Counted from the stretch's first letter, positions 22,368 to 34,838 are shown. The stretch: DNA of 64,000 nucleotides from Spongilla lacustris (GCA_949361645.1 OX442415.1:8146254-8210253); one strand, 5' to 3'. Translations and numbers: made by a program. Notes: a model not told the origin generated them from the sequence alone.

Positions 22368-23423
22368 GACCACTTTGAATTGCAATGTTGGTTCCCGTCC
22401 CCGCCCGCATGATATTTTTAAAAAAATGCTAATTCTTCCATTATTCTATTCATTCTAATAGAAAAGTAATTTTTTCCATTTTTTAAAATGCTGTTTGAAA
22501 GTGAAAGTCGCGTGTAATGGTGTGAATAGCTTCGTCTTTGACTCTAGCTGTGGAAGAACAATAATATCTTGGAAAGTATATTGTATAGAAGATGAAAAAC
22601 TAACCCTTCAATTGCTAATGGAAGGTCTGCTGAAAGGTTAGAAGCTTTGAAGGCCTAATACCTCTTAATTAAGCAACTCGTCGCAGCGGAGGTACGCGAA
22701 ACTTCCCGTACACTAATCACGAATCGCTGTACAGTGTCAGTGTACTCTGCTGTGGCGAGTTGCTGTAAGCTAGAGCAGCAAAAGGTATTAGGCCTTCAAA
22801 GTTTCGGCCCAAACCGATAACGACTTATACAACGTCAGTCGAACTGCACTAGAATGCTAAAACGGCGGAACGCTTTGTTTTGCGTACCTCGCAATGTACA
22901 TACGTGCCCCTCGGAACAGTCCAGGACATTAGACATTATAACAGACTTACAGAAAACATCCACAGAGTACATCTTTTCTGGTGATGTCCCTATTTTGCAA
23001 TCTTCAAGGAAATGTTTGGACACATGCTGCTTTATGTCATCATTACAAGCACATCGTACAATCCTTTGCAGTGTGATGTCGAAGCCAAAGATTCCCCACA
23101 GAAGTACTAAGAAGAAGTGATTGTTAGTATTGAGAACGTATATTTCCTGCGAATATTAATTGTATGTCCGGCAGACTATACATATTCATCATTACCGTTC
23201 CACTCCATGCACGTAAAAACACGAGGCGTCTCGCATTTATAGTGTTATAATTGCTACTAATATGTATGTACATGTGAAGCATTCGAACGCATCACATGTT
23301 CATAATATATACAATGAATTGTGACATCACTTCCTGTAATGGATAATGGAAATGGAGCCGCCCGCCCGCATCCTCTCCAGTCTATGGACCGGACGGGAAC
23401 CAACTTTGCAATTCAAAGTGGCC
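22368..23423. mobile_element. 1.06-kb non-autonomous DNA transposon with TTA target duplication
   Basis: Terminal inverted repeats of about 30 bp (GACCACTTTGAATTGCAA.. on the left, its complement ending TTGCAATTCAAAGTGGCC on the right) extend into GTTGGTTCCCGTCC. TTA flanks both ends (22365-22367 and 23424-23426). No convincing coding frame is inside. A smaller inverted repeat is nested at 22648-22803. Confidence 0.8.
22648..22803. mobile_element. Nested palindromic MITE
   Basis: CTTTGAAGGCCTAATACC at the left pairs with GGTATTAGGCCTTCAAAG at the right, and an inner GCAACTCGTCGCAGC / GCTGTGGCGAGTTGC pair continues the stem. It sits inside the 22368-23423 element. Confidence 0.8.
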
Positions 23424-23539
23424 TTACAATATCTCTATACGGGTAATGTGAAACATAAATTTAGATGTACATGTAATGTGTATTTGACCCTGTGAACCTT
23501 ATAAAGAGTACCTATGTTATATTTTATGCAATTATGGCA

Positions 23540-24316
23540 TCATTATCTTGAATGCTCCTGTACAGTTCAGAGATGGCCTAGCTCTGCGCTATTTGCGACA
23601 TCCATCTAATCTGCCAGCCAAATGTGATGGTTGTGGAGCTGATTTCACCCTCCAACATGCCCTAGACTGTAAGAAGGGGGGACTTGTTATACTACGCCAC
23701 AATGAGATCCGCGTGACTGCCTTGGTGACCTTGCCAGTCAGGTGTGGCCCCAAGTTATAAAGGAGCCTATTGTCAATGAGACTACTGCCACCTCAAGTGA
23801 TCCAGGACTAAGGCTTGACCTGGGAATCAGAGGTGTTTGGCAACCACAGGTGGAGGCGTTGTTTGATGTCCGTGTCATAGACACTGATGCCCCATCACAC
23901 TGCCATCGAGCACCTAATGCCATTCTTGAGTCAAGCTCATTGGAGAAGAAGAGAATGTACAAAAAGGCAGTTGAAGACAGAAGAGGCACCTTCACCCCAT
24001 TTGTCCTTTCCGTGGACGGACTACTACACAAAGAGGCTAGTCACTTCCTAAAGCACATGGCCACTGCTCTGTCTTCCAAGTGGGACAAAGCCTTTTCCAT
24101 TACCAGCAGCTATGTCAGATCACGGCTTGCTTTTGCAGGGGTTCGAGCAGTGAGCCTCTGTCTTAGAGGATCCCGCACCAAATGGAGAAGTGGGCTGGGG
24201 TTTGAAGATGGTGCTCCTCTGGCCTCATTCATGGATTAAATTTATTGTCTTATTATTTCTCTTTTTAATGACTTATCATCTAATTGTATGTAAAAAATAA
24301 AAATAAAAATAAAATA
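23540..24316 (+). pseudogene. 3' end of a non-LTR retroelement-like ORF
   Basis: The first frame shows a C-x2-C-x8-H-x4-C zinc-binding pattern ([16 protein letters not shown]) followed by GG and RHNEIR. After a one-base frameshift near 23750 a second frame (from 23742) shows RLDLGIRGVW, FDVRV and SFITSS-type C-terminal motifs, ending at a TAA at 24237-24239. This order matches the C-terminal zinc and endonuclease-like region common behind reverse transcriptases in invertebrate genomes. An A-rich tail (repeated AAAAAT, to about 24316) follows. The 5' side begins abruptly, as in 5'-truncated LINE copies. Exact clade not assigned. Confidence 0.65.
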
Positions 24317-24888
24317 CTTTTACAGTAGCTGCATGGAGAAGTCAAGAGGTCACAGTTTATAGCGCGGTCCATTCATCGGCGACGCAATGTTTGAGAAGTT
24401 ATAACTTTTGAAATAGTAATCTGTTTTCCGTGGCAAAAGAATTTTTTTGATGCATTCAATTTGCTCTGTTATAGGCTGTGCATAAAAGTTCAAGTTATAT
24501 TTTTAATTTATTAAAGTATTTCTAAATTCTGAATCAACCGACGCTTACCTTCACGCGTATACAACGGTGCGTCTTTGATGAAGCACATTCTGCAGCTGCA
24601 ATGCTGTGATAAGCTGCTTTGTTGCTTATACGTTCATGACTCACGTACCGCCTGGAATGGCGATTGAATTGTACTGCTGTTACAAACGGCGCAGTATGGC
24701 ACGATTTGACGCGTTCCATAAAGATGCTGTGTTTTTTAAAGCACTGAAGCGCTGGTTGGGTAACCATTTATTTAACGCGGCTTAATTGGGGGCATTGATG
24801 ATAACAATTCAGGATATTTGCTCCTGCATCTGCATGCGTCATGCACGACGATTATTTGCACAGGCGAGTGAAAAGTGCCCGCAGGTAG

Positions 24889-26632
24889 GTACTACAAGAA
24901 TTTTTGTAATAGGTTTTTAAGTTACAAAATTAGTATAGCTGGAAAGAGCGTGAGAAATGCAGTGTATAACGGTATATCATATGTGTAAATGTCGTTCATA
25001 TTATGAACAATAATTGATGGTTTGTAGCCAAAAAAAAGAGACGCGGTAGTCAATAGGAGCGGTAAACAAAAAATGGCACGGTTATGGTTTTAAACGATGT
25101 AGTACTGTGAGGTATATATACATCATCACTAAAAGTTCCCAATTTTAACTTTCTGACCCTATAAAGGCTATTGGTATCTAATTTTGCTTATTATACAATG
25201 TTTACAACAATTATTTGCATGACAAAATAGGAGTAGAGTGCACTTCTACATGTTTATACGTATAACAAAGCAAACACACTAAGGCAAAGTGGTCACAAAG
25301 CTCAAGATCATATAATCAACTAGTAGTTGATTTGATTTCATTTTCTTCATCATCTTCAGCCGGTCTCATTTGGAACCCAGTACATGTATAAGTAACAATC
25401 ACTTTTGATCTCTGGCTTAACATATGTACATCTCTGGTGACTTCCAGAGCAGCTTCAACTTGGTAAATTTACTTCAGACTTGACTGATATTTCTTTGGCA
25501 TTTCATTGGCAGCAACATCATCCTCTTCTAAACAGCTGATATTTTTTCAATGTACATATGTAGCATTGTTTTCCACTGGCTTTGTGAAGGTTTATTTTCT
25601 GTTCAATATATATTTTATTGAGGTGACGTATTTTCTATTGAAACTGTGAGGAAGCTCTAATTTATTCTTTCTGAGGTTGTCATGAGTTTTGTCAAAACTT
25701 CAGTGTTCTTCTGTTTGCACACTTGCTACACTCGGAATGCAGTGTTTTTTTTATATAAGGTATTCTTGAATTGGTTTGCACACTATTATTTGCCACAATG
25801 GACACCCTGGGTGAATCAAATATGATGGTACTGGATTGATGAGAGTCTGGCTAAGGCAAGACACATTACAGAACATCAGATTCATGATCTGGCAAAGATC
25901 CTACTAGTTTTCCCAATTCCCAACTGTCAAGTGACATATTTGATCTAGTGGTGCCCTGGAAAGTACACACGTCATTTGCTTATAAATGGTAATTAAAGAA
26001 TGGTATACCATCATTCATGTCTGTCTTATTTATAACACTCCATAAATAACCACTGAACGAAGTCCTTGAAAGCCTTCAAGGAATGGTAGGTACATGTAAG
26101 TCAAAATCTTTCTCTGGTATGGTAAATTATCGTTCGGTACTTTGTGTATCGTAGTTCTAAACAATGCTCCAGCAATACATGTACGCAGTATCAATCTATG
26201 TGAAAAAATGGCGGCTATTAAATAGGTAATTTGGCGCCATATGAGAAACACCTTGCGCCAACACCAAAACACGTGAAACTTTCGTAATAAACGGTACAGT
26301 GTTTAAAGAATGAGTCAAAGTTGATACCAAACATGTCATGTGACAAATAAGGTGCGTATTCACTCGATGGAATTGGTCGATTTTTTGAGCGGTACGTACA
26401 TTGCCCGGTACACGTTTTCCCCACTTTTATACTGTATCAAAGTGTACCCAAAGGTAGTAACTTTGACATAATCCACACACACGAGCCTGCTAAAGCATGT
26501 TTAGCGTACCAGTAGGTTCCTTTGGCAAAAATCTCTTCTCAAAATGAAAAACCCGTGTCAAAAATTGCACCGTTACGTGGTCTTCAATTTTTGGGTACAT
26601 TTTACGGAGGGTTTGAAGTACCTACCGCAGGA
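24889..26632. mobile_element. Degenerate element, copy B, nested
   Basis: Perfect 10-bp inverted ends (GGTAGGTACT / AGTACCTACC) sit between GCA and GCA, consistent with a short target duplication. They interrupt a host element whose uninterrupted form is seen at about 17028. The inside is homologous to copy A (18545-19640) in the same orientation. All frames are broken. Confidence 0.65.
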
Positions 26633-26680
26633 GAAGCAACGTTTAAGAGGGTGGGGTTGTGTTGTGCACAGCGGCAATAT

Positions 26681-27180
26681 GCCTATTTAAAACCCTTATA
26701 GTGTCTTGTCAAGTTACACACCTCTGTTAGATCTGGGGCCTGGTGTGCACGTGGTTGTCACGTGATGCCACCCTCTAGGTGTGGCCTGGTTGCCAGGGAA
26801 ACCTGTGATATATGGAAGCGTGCCTATTTTAAACCCGTATAGTGTCTTGTCAAGTTACACACCTCTGTTAGATCTGGGGCCTGGTGTGCACGTGGTTGTC
26901 ACGTGATGCCACCCTCTAGGTGTGGCCTGGTTGCCAGGGAAACCTGTGATATATGGAAGCGTGCCTATTTTAAACCCGTATAGTGTCTGGTCATGTTACA
27001 CACCTCTGTTAGACCTGGGGCCTGGTGTGCACGTGGTTGTTACGTGATGCCACCCTCTAGGCGTGGCCTGGTTGCCAGGGAAACCTGTGTATAGTGGTTA
27101 ATGGATTTTATTTATAGGTTTAAACTTGGAGATATATGGAAGCGTGCCTATTTTAAACCCTTATAGGGTCTGGCAATATA
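26681..27180. repeat. 141-bp tandem repeat, about 3.3 copies
   Basis: Units begin at 26681, 26822 and 26963 with GCCTATTTTAAACCC; a partial fourth starts at 27146. The third unit carries an extra 40-odd bases. Each unit contains an internal CCTGGTTGCCAGG stem and two CACGTG-like motifs. The array sits at a point where the related element at about 17092 has none. Confidence 0.9.
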
Positions 27181-27768
27181 ATGTATCACATGCACGTGAA
27201 TGCGATTTATGTTCACGTGAGGCCTCTTGTACGCAGACCTGCAATTATTTCATACTTTCGTTTATATAATAACACCCCGCATGCGTAAGCGCTGCCAAAG
27301 TTTGTAACGTTGCATCCAATAGACGAATTAATACAAAACTTAGTTCCACAACTAGAGTATGCCTTACTATACTGGTCTAATAATTCAAACTTTGCTTTTA
27401 ACAAGACAATTAACATAAATTAATAAACTCCGTTTTAAACGTTTGGCTGGTAAGCTATTTATTGGCACGATTATCGGATGCTCCTTTGCATATATTTTAT
27501 TTGCAATAGATTGACTGGTTCCCCACCAAAAAACAAATAAGATAGATCAGGTGATAAGTAATAATTTTTTACACACTTTTCTGTGTAGTGTTGCATATTG
27601 ATCAATGCATCGGCATGTTGTAAACAAACTGAATAAAACTACTGATTAATAACTTCAAGTCAATCATTGAAATGATTTTTTAGTTTAAATAGCATCATTT
27701 TACAGTGTTCAGTTCTGGAGTTATACCAATTCAAAGATTTTGCATGACTTTTGGATCACCCTGTATTT

Positions 27769-28301
27769 TCACATTGCCCAACAGCTGATCCTATAGTGAA
27801 TCAGAATTTGTATTGTAATCAATACTGTGCAATTAATATCAGGGCCACATACCAGGATTGCAAATGTGTGTAGAGCTCATTTCTGTGGCTACATTGGCAC
27901 CTTCAGTCCCCCTGATATGTACTCTATATAAGAAAAGGAATCATAACAGTTTTGTCTTCCTACATTCACTATGTACAATGCTACATCTGGTTTTAATTGA
28001 CCTATTATAGGATGCTGAAAGAGCTCATGAATAAATGATCATGACGTTAGCATTTTTGAACATGACTCCATTTATGCGTGCATATTACACTGAATTACAC
28101 ATCCACGTGCACGTGCAAGTGATAAATCTGAATTGTAAATAACAATGGATTGAATAAATGGTGTCTATTTGTGCATGCAGTATAGTAACAACTGTTCATG
28201 GATAATTGGCGGCTACATGTATTGGTTGGTATATGTTATTGGTAGGTGGGAAGAAGCAGAAAGGTTTGTTTGCATACAATTCTAATGACGAGTTCCTATA
28301 A
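27769..28301. other. No gene seen
   Basis: AT-rich sequence without long frames, convincing repeats or splice-bounded coding stretches. Confidence 0.5.
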
Positions 28302-29036
28302 AAGTGTTTTTCACTAGCAACCGCAGTCCCGATCGATGGGACTAGGCTAGCTAAGTAGTATTCATCGACCAAACCGAATCGATGCTTTTAAGGGAGTATC
28401 TATGATAGAAAATGGCTACTATTTGAATAATAATTCACCTCAATTTGAGTTTGGAGGAAACTTGCACATTGCCGTGAGGATCTGGGGGAGGTGGGGGGAG
28501 GGGGGGGCAGCTGATGTGCAATAGCGACAGCTCGATGTTAATCTATCAGCGGATAGCTACTGTCAACAACGAATACGGGTATATACGATCGTACGTGGGA
28601 GCAGTGTCACCTGAAGATGAATAAAACCTTAGTCAGAAATACAAATAGTATAGGTTATAAACGTGCATGATCCAATTATACTAGACATAAACGCACATAG
28701 GTTAAGCTTATAACTGTTATAAGCTGTATGCGTTTGCGTCTCATATTACACGTTTATAACCTATTTGTATTTCTGGCTAAGGTTAAGGACTCTAATGGCA
28801 TAATAGGACAAGGGCGAACCATGCGTGTCCCTTTTTTTCTAAGGAGCCTTTCATGTACGCCGCTAAGCAAACGTATGCGATTCCCAGCAATGCGCGGGTT
28901 TCGTGTGGACTCCCAGTCATCGGCGCTGGCACGCTCTAACTGCATGGATTCGGTTTGGTCAATTAATACTGATTAGCTAGCCTGGACGCACCCCCAATCC
29001 GGATCGATCAGTTGCTAGTGCATGAAGAAACGCCTT
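28302..29036. mobile_element. MITE-like element with long inverted ends
   Basis: The outer arms contain CACTAGCAAC and GTTGCTAGTG, and the inner arms GGCTAGCTAA..GACCAAACCGAATCGATGC pair with 28942-28982. A separate palindrome (28625-28784) is nested inside. No transposase. Target duplication not resolved. Confidence 0.7.
28625..28784. mobile_element. Nested 160-bp palindrome
   Basis: AACCTTAGTCAGAAATACAA at the left pairs with TTGTATTTCTGGCTAAGGTT at the right. Pairing continues inward through GGTTATAAACGTG, AAACGCA and AAGCTTATAAC. Confidence 0.85.
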
Positions 29037-29048
29037 AAAGATTTTGCA

Positions 29049-30071
29049 CAGTGGCACATATGAACTCGGTACCGTTTTTAATGATGAATTTTAAGGGTTC
29101 TTTGAAAACGTACGTTTTAATCCCTCGACCATACATTCGTTTCTTTCCAAATTCGAGAAATGTATTGTATGTATGCTTTTGATGTCATTTACCGCTGGCT
29201 GTATCCGATGCCTGATAGGTCCCGGAGATAAAACTTAACTGTACCAAAAATATTTCTAATGCCAAATTTTTATCACTAGTAGGAGAATGGTGTACAAACA
29301 AACCTTTCGCAATTAAGGCTTTACAGCAATGGTTAAAGCGAGGCTTAGTGTCAGCAAAGAACCATTTTATAAATTCAAACCTTGATTTCTACGTGACGTC
29401 ACGCGGAATAAACATAGAGGACGTTATCAGAAGATAACAATTAATGATGAGTGATCCGCTTGATGAAGTCTAGACCTCAAGATGGCAACGAATCAGACGA
29501 CGGAGATGAGGAAATATGCATCGTGTTGCATTAAATAAAGCTTTACCCGAACTTGGCAATGTAAGCCTGTACTTAATGAAGCATCTTTTATACCTAAACA
29601 CTGACAAATACACATTTCTTTTACGTGGAATCGTACCTTAACCATCCGTTTACTTAAACGTTTGACGTCACGTAGAGATGGAGGTGAGGCACGTATGTAA
29701 ATTTATAAAATGGTTCACCGCTGCACTAAGTTTGACACTAAACCTCGCTATAATCATCTGTCACCGTTTGTTTGTACACCATTTCCATAGTAGTGATTAA
29801 ATTTTGGCGTTAGAAGTATTTTCGGTGTTGGAGTTATGATAAATTTTACCTCCGGGACCTATGAGGCCTCGGATACAGCCAGCGGAGTGATTCTATAACA
29901 TCAAAATCGTATCATATATGCACATAAGAGATGGGACAATACGCGTACGTTTCTAGCTAGAATTTGGCAAGAAACGAATGTATATGATCGCTGAAATATA
30001 TAACGTTTTAAAAAGCACCTTTACATTCATCATTTAACTGAAACGGTACCGAGTTCATATCTACCACATCT
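29049..30071. mobile_element. 1.02-kb TTAA-flanked element with about 370-bp inverted repeats
   Basis: TTAA occurs exactly at both borders (29045-29048 and 30072-30075), next to AGAT..ATCT ends. The arms 29049-29410 and 29665-30071 are imperfect reverse complements, sharing ATATGAACTCGGTACCG, TATCCGATGCCTGATAGGTCCCGG-like and TTATAAA.TGGTT segments. TTAA targets are known for piggyBac and Kolobok families. There is no coding sequence, so it is a non-autonomous derivative. Confidence 0.8.
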
Positions 30072-30138
30072 TTAATGTCTGTTATTTTTGGATGCAGTGA
30101 TTTTATTTACAGATTTTTTATTTAATCATGGGGTATAC

Positions 30139-30253
30139 CTTGATGCACATTGCGTTTGGGGTTTTCGATGAACAGCAAGAATAATTAGAATGATGATCAG
30201 AATCGTGATTGCCATGGTGATGGAGGCGACCGGCACACCTATTAGTATGGCCT
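30139..30253 (-). CDS. Candidate internal exon encoding a transmembrane helix
   Basis: On the minus strand, a pyrimidine-rich acceptor (TTCTTTCCCCACCAG) opens a 115-bp stretch closed by a donor (ATCAAG/GTATAC). After two bases the frame reads AILIGVPVASITMAITILII and continues hydrophobic to AV, then HRKPQTQ. That is one membrane-spanning segment with a basic stop-transfer side, as in single-pass receptors. Entry phase (two bases) would fit the exit phase of the Frizzled-CRD exon at 36097, but 5.9 kb and another candidate gene lie between, so the link is speculation. The TTAA element starts 67 bp downstream. Confidence 0.4.
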
Positions 30254-30299
30254 CTGGTGGGGAAAGAATATACAAATCACAACATAATAATAGTCATGT

Positions 30300-32228
30300 G
30301 AGGCTGTAACAGTGTGACTGCTAGTCTGGGTATTTCAATTTTGGGGGATTGTTCTGTGTGGGGGATAGAAATGTTGTTTTTGATATGTTGTACAGTGGAA
30401 ATCGTGATACTTGTCCCTAAAAATGTTTTTGGGTGATTTCCAATGTTTACTAGATTTCAGTTTTAACATTAACAGTATGCAGTATTGAAAATGTAACATT
30501 TGTATACATGTATAAACAAGTACCGGAAATAAGAAAGTGTCACGTAACTAACACGTCTGCTGATTTTCGTTTTTCAGTGTCCTGGTCCAAACAACGTTTT
30601 TATAGCGGCATATTTCAAAGCTCTAAGGCAGCAGATCAACATAAAATTTGGTACACAAATCTGCATGCCCCGGCAAAGTTTGGCCGAGTCACATTTCAAA
30701 CTACTTTGTTTTCATGTGAGACACGTCTGTCGAGGGTCGACTTGAAAAGTGTTGGGCATGCCGTTTAGCACAGTGCAAGTTGTATGCGACAGCAGATCGA
30801 TTTCCATTCTGAGAGATGGTGATTGCACGATAAAAGCCACGTTTACGATGTAACAGTTAACTCAACCGTCACAATACATTGAGGCTTAAAAAAACACGTC
30901 ATTTTAGAGTGAAACTAAGTTGGAAACGGTTTCAGTTGAAAAAACGGTTCTTTTATGAACCAAACGTCAACCATTTATTAAAGGCTGCATGCTAGCAAGT
31001 AATTAGGCAAATCGTGTTAGGACATCGTTGAAGCGAAGAGGGGTAATCTCCTTTGCGGTCAACTATACATTCATTTAGTACATTGCATGCAGTCGAGCTA
31101 ATCATTGCAATTTGCAAATACCACCCAAACTCGCGACCGCGGATCCGGTTTCTTACAGAAATTAGGAGTCTGACCACTCCAGTCGAGATGAGACCTGTGC
31201 TCAAAGGCCTACTTCGCAATAGTTATACACCACAACACGGATACCAATGTGTAGGTATGTAAAATACGTTAAACGGATTGAACTGTAGCAACTTGAGGTT
31301 ACAAGTCTATAATATCGATCCGGCCGTGCTTGTGTTCGTACATGTACAGGATTTTTTAATCGAGAAGGCATGCTGTATAGAAACTTAAGCCAATCTGTGC
31401 ATTCATGAGAGCTAGGATCGTGTTGTTTGAATTATAAGGTAAGGTAGTATATACGTTTCATTATGCGTTTGACCATATAAATGCTATACTTGTGCAAATC
31501 CAATCATTGACATATCAATCCAACCCATATATATACACACGTGCACGTGCATGTACATTAATTTTGTTGCATGCACATACAGGCCTAGGAAACTTTGCAT
31601 GTTGATTGCAAATAGACACTGAACTAGTCAATTATATACATAATTAATCAATCAGACAGGTATTGACAAGGCCTCCTTTCCAAAGAGATTGCTTGCAATG
31701 CCATGTTTGTAAATCAGCTATACCTTCCCCCATGCTCAAACTCAACCCGGCTCCACTTTGACCATTCAATTTTAAAACACACCTTCCGACGAAATGACCT
31801 AACGGTCAAATTCGTCCCCAGCAGCTCCTCCATACAGGAAATAGCCCCTCCCTCCCCTGACGAAATAAAAGCGTGTGCCACTGAGACAAACGGGAAAATT
31901 GGAATACAAGTTGTCCACGCGTGAAGTGAATAAAAGAGAAGAAAGTAGAATTCAAAAGAAGAGAAGAAAAGGTGAGAGCGCCTCTGGAAAAGTATACCAT
32001 TGCAGAATAGAAAAAAAAAAATTTCCTGGCTACTGATGATCCCGAGTGGTTCGAAAGAACTGCGCAAAGGGTGAAACTGCAGTATAGCCTATTTAAAAAC
32101 CGCCACAGCAAGCAGTGTTGACAAAGTAAAGAGTGTCGTGGAACCTTCCTTTCCTTCTACCCTCTGGTAGGATATACCTTTAACGAGGTATTTTCTTTAC
32201 TGCATGGGGTGGAGGGGGTTGGAACCCC
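30300..32228. other. Mostly non-coding; weak exon-like stretches only
   Basis: Three plus-strand stretches look marginally coding. 30578-30747 follows TTTTCGTTTTTCAG and is open for 56 codons. 31160-31254 follows TTTCTTACAG and ends at GTGTAG/GTATGT. 31703-31924 is 73 codons ending GKIGIQVVHA. None was recognised and none can be joined with confidence. Confidence 0.3.
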
Positions 32229-32419
32229 TCATTTTGAAACGCAACATAGGCGTGTTTGCCGGTGTCATGGGAAAATCGGCACCCCCAATAATTGGCACCC
32301 CCGTTCCAAATATCCTAGGATTCTTGGTACGCCCATTCCAAATTTCCTACGGGATTTTTGGCATCCTTTAGGATTTTCGGTACCCCTCGTGTTTGAGGCG
32401 AATAGTGTGCTTTTAGCCG

Positions 32420-33131
32420 ATGGAAAAGAGGGCAGATCGCGAAGACGAAAAGGATGTATTCTACATCGCAAATGGAAGCTACCCTCAGGATGCAACAGAA
32501 AAAGACAAGTGTGACATTCGCGAAAGAGCAAAGCAGTACCGAGTGCAAGATGGGCAGCTGTGTCGAGTTATCTAAGAAAGGGGATGCGCTTTCACTTTAT
32601 ATCAAAGACGCGAAGACAAGGAAGCATATATATTTAATGGTTGCCCTATCGGACCAGACACGAAGGCCGCGACAGAACGCGTGAGAAGATTATTTCTGGC
32701 CATGGTTATCAAAGTTGGTTAAGTATATGTCTTGCCCTTTAAACTTACTGTCAGCATCTCCTCTATTTTCTGTTTTAAAAAGATTATTTCTGTTTTACCA
32801 TGTCAGAAGACGAAAAGAAAGTTTGACTGATCATCCCGCTGAAGAGCTGCATCCGGTACCAGTTCCCAACAGTAGCTGGAAGCAGATAGGAATAGACCTC
32901 ATTGGGCCTCTGCCAACAACCACAAATGATAACAAGTATGTGATAGTTGTGGCAGATTACTCTTTTAAGTGGCCAGCACGGGCATCAACGAAAGAAGCCA
33001 TTAATTGTGCAGACTTTGTAAATGACCTTATTCTTCATCATGGGTGCCCAGATATAGCAATTTCTGATGAAGGGACAGAATCTTGTCATCAATTATGTCC
33101 GTCCACATTTAATTTTCCAGTGCAAATGTAA
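32420..33131 (+). pseudogene. Gypsy/Ginger-type integrase remnant
   Basis: An N-terminal piece (ATG 32420 to TAA 32573-32575) reads DVFYIANGSYPQDATEKDK, typical of the segment before the integrase zinc-binding domain. After a gap, the catalytic core continues from about 32815: PVPNSSWKQIGIDLIGPL carries the first Asp, and CPDIAISDEGTE the second, with Glu where Asn or Gln is usual. The frame ends at 33129 before the catalytic Glu region. The zinc-binding (HHCC) part is largely gone. Confidence 0.7.
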
Positions 33132-33372
33132 GACTTTAGCTGAAACATAATGTACATGACTAATTAAAAAATTCAGTTCAGGCCTTGCATGTTAGGCCCT
33201 TGAATTTTATATTTTTGTAACATAATTATCATTGTGTTTGCAAGTTAATTATATGTACATTGTTACATGTACTTCGTGCTGTTTCTAGGGTTGACATTAG
33301 TCCGTAGGAATCACTCTCACTGGACACAGCCATCAATCATTGCTGTGTCACACTGCATACCCATTAGCAACA

Positions 33373-33483
33373 GCTAGGATTGCAACAGATGGAAATTGTT
33401 TCTTTCAGTCAGTTTCTCTTGCTGTAACAGGGTCACAGGTGTTTCATGAAGAACTGCATCTGCTAATCACAGCGTATACATGA
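33373..33483 (+). pseudogene. OTU-like cysteine protease remnant
   Basis: The frame reads ARIATDGNCFFQSVSLAVTG and continues to a stop at 33481. The D-G-N-C motif (33388-33399) followed by FF-x-SVS is the catalytic-cysteine signature of OTU proteases. No His motif was found intact downstream. Extra protease domains in Ginger-type elements are known to me from the family literature, so it is read as part of the transposon rather than a host gene. Confidence 0.5.
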
Positions 33484-33794
33484 TACACAAATCGACAAAT
33501 CTAATGTTATTCGCCCTTGGATCCCCAGGTGACTCTATGGAAAGTTACTTATGAAATGATCAAGGATGCAGACTACTCTGGGCACTTTGGCTATGGAATT
33601 GGAGGTCATTTCAACAGCATTGTTGCTTAATTATGTATATATATGCCAAATGTGGAGAAGCATTCAAATGGCTCAAGCATTCACCACAGAAAACTAAATC
33701 TGGCTTGCATCAAGATGAAAGCATATACATGCATGTATATAACTAACTTCACCAAACATTTTGTAACATGCACTTAAAAAAGATGTAACATCAA

Positions 33795-33894
<100 letters not shown>

Positions 33895-34838
33895 GTGTTT
33901 GTGAGCTGCTCATTCTTAATGCATTAGATCATGAATTTAAACATTTAATATTTACTAATATTGGGTGCATACGTTTACTAATTATAATTACGTAACAGTA
34001 CGATAAAAAGCCTTGAAATGGTTCCCGACTTTCTTATGTGCCATTGAATATAGCTTTTAAAAATTGATTCCATTATTTTGCATAGGAATGCGGAGTGGGG
34101 GTTCCAAAATTCCTAGGAGAAAAGGTTATGCTAAGGGATGCCTGATTTCCTGAAGGGATGCCGAATTTCCTAGGAAAATTGGAGTGGGGGTGCCAATAAG
34201 CCTAGGAAAAATGGAATGGGGGTGCCAATTTTCCGGGGGTGCCAATTTTCCTGTGACACCGGAAAAAAGGTTTGAAGTAAGGGGACTTGAACACAACCAG
34301 GTTGCCCCCGAAAAGAACTATAGCAATGGTCGGAAGTCGTATGTATACTGAGCCGCTCTCTGGAGAGTTTGAGAGAGAAGGGGGTACACAACGCGTCAAC
34401 TCAAGGCAGAAAATGAGAGAGGCAAAACCTCATCCTCAAGACATACCACGCGGGAGTGCCTCAGGCGTCTTTGCAGGGGAGGATGTTGCTGGGGGCTTCC
34501 CAACAGGAGAGGGTGATTTCCCACCGCCCTCCTCCAGGGAGTCGAGCAGAGCTTTCTCCTCATCCTCGACTACTGTGGCCCAATCCCTTTTGGGGGACTG
34601 GCTCACTGCGTCCACAAGCCACCGTCCTAGCCCGTCATCGCCACTGCTGGCTAGGAGGTCATCTGTCTCATCCGGCATCTCCACCAGGTTGTCATTGCCA
34701 ACCTCCACTTGCTGCATTATGGCATACTGGTACCATTATTATACCATGCACTCTACCAGTAAAAGGTACTAGTACTACACCTAAGCCCTGTACAACACAA
34801 CAGCATGCACACACTGAGAACATCACTGACTCACAAAT

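Larger units (their letters stand above)
24360..27768 (-). mobile_element. Diverged CAGGG-ended element split by later insertions
   Basis: The right end (GGATCACCCTG then TA) and the blocks 24540-24890, 26635-26680 and 27180-27768 match the palindrome's outer arm. A second inserted element (24889-26632) and a 141-bp tandem repeat (26681-27180) lie between the blocks. A weakly similar opposite end may lie near 24380-24420 (GCGACGCAATGTTTGAGAAG). No coding is preserved. Confidence 0.5.

Noticed and set aside
31714..32111. Minus-strand ORFs of 117 and 101 codons
   Set aside because: Phe/Ser-rich read-through of a purine-rich plus strand (GAAAAG tracts); no splice or domain support.
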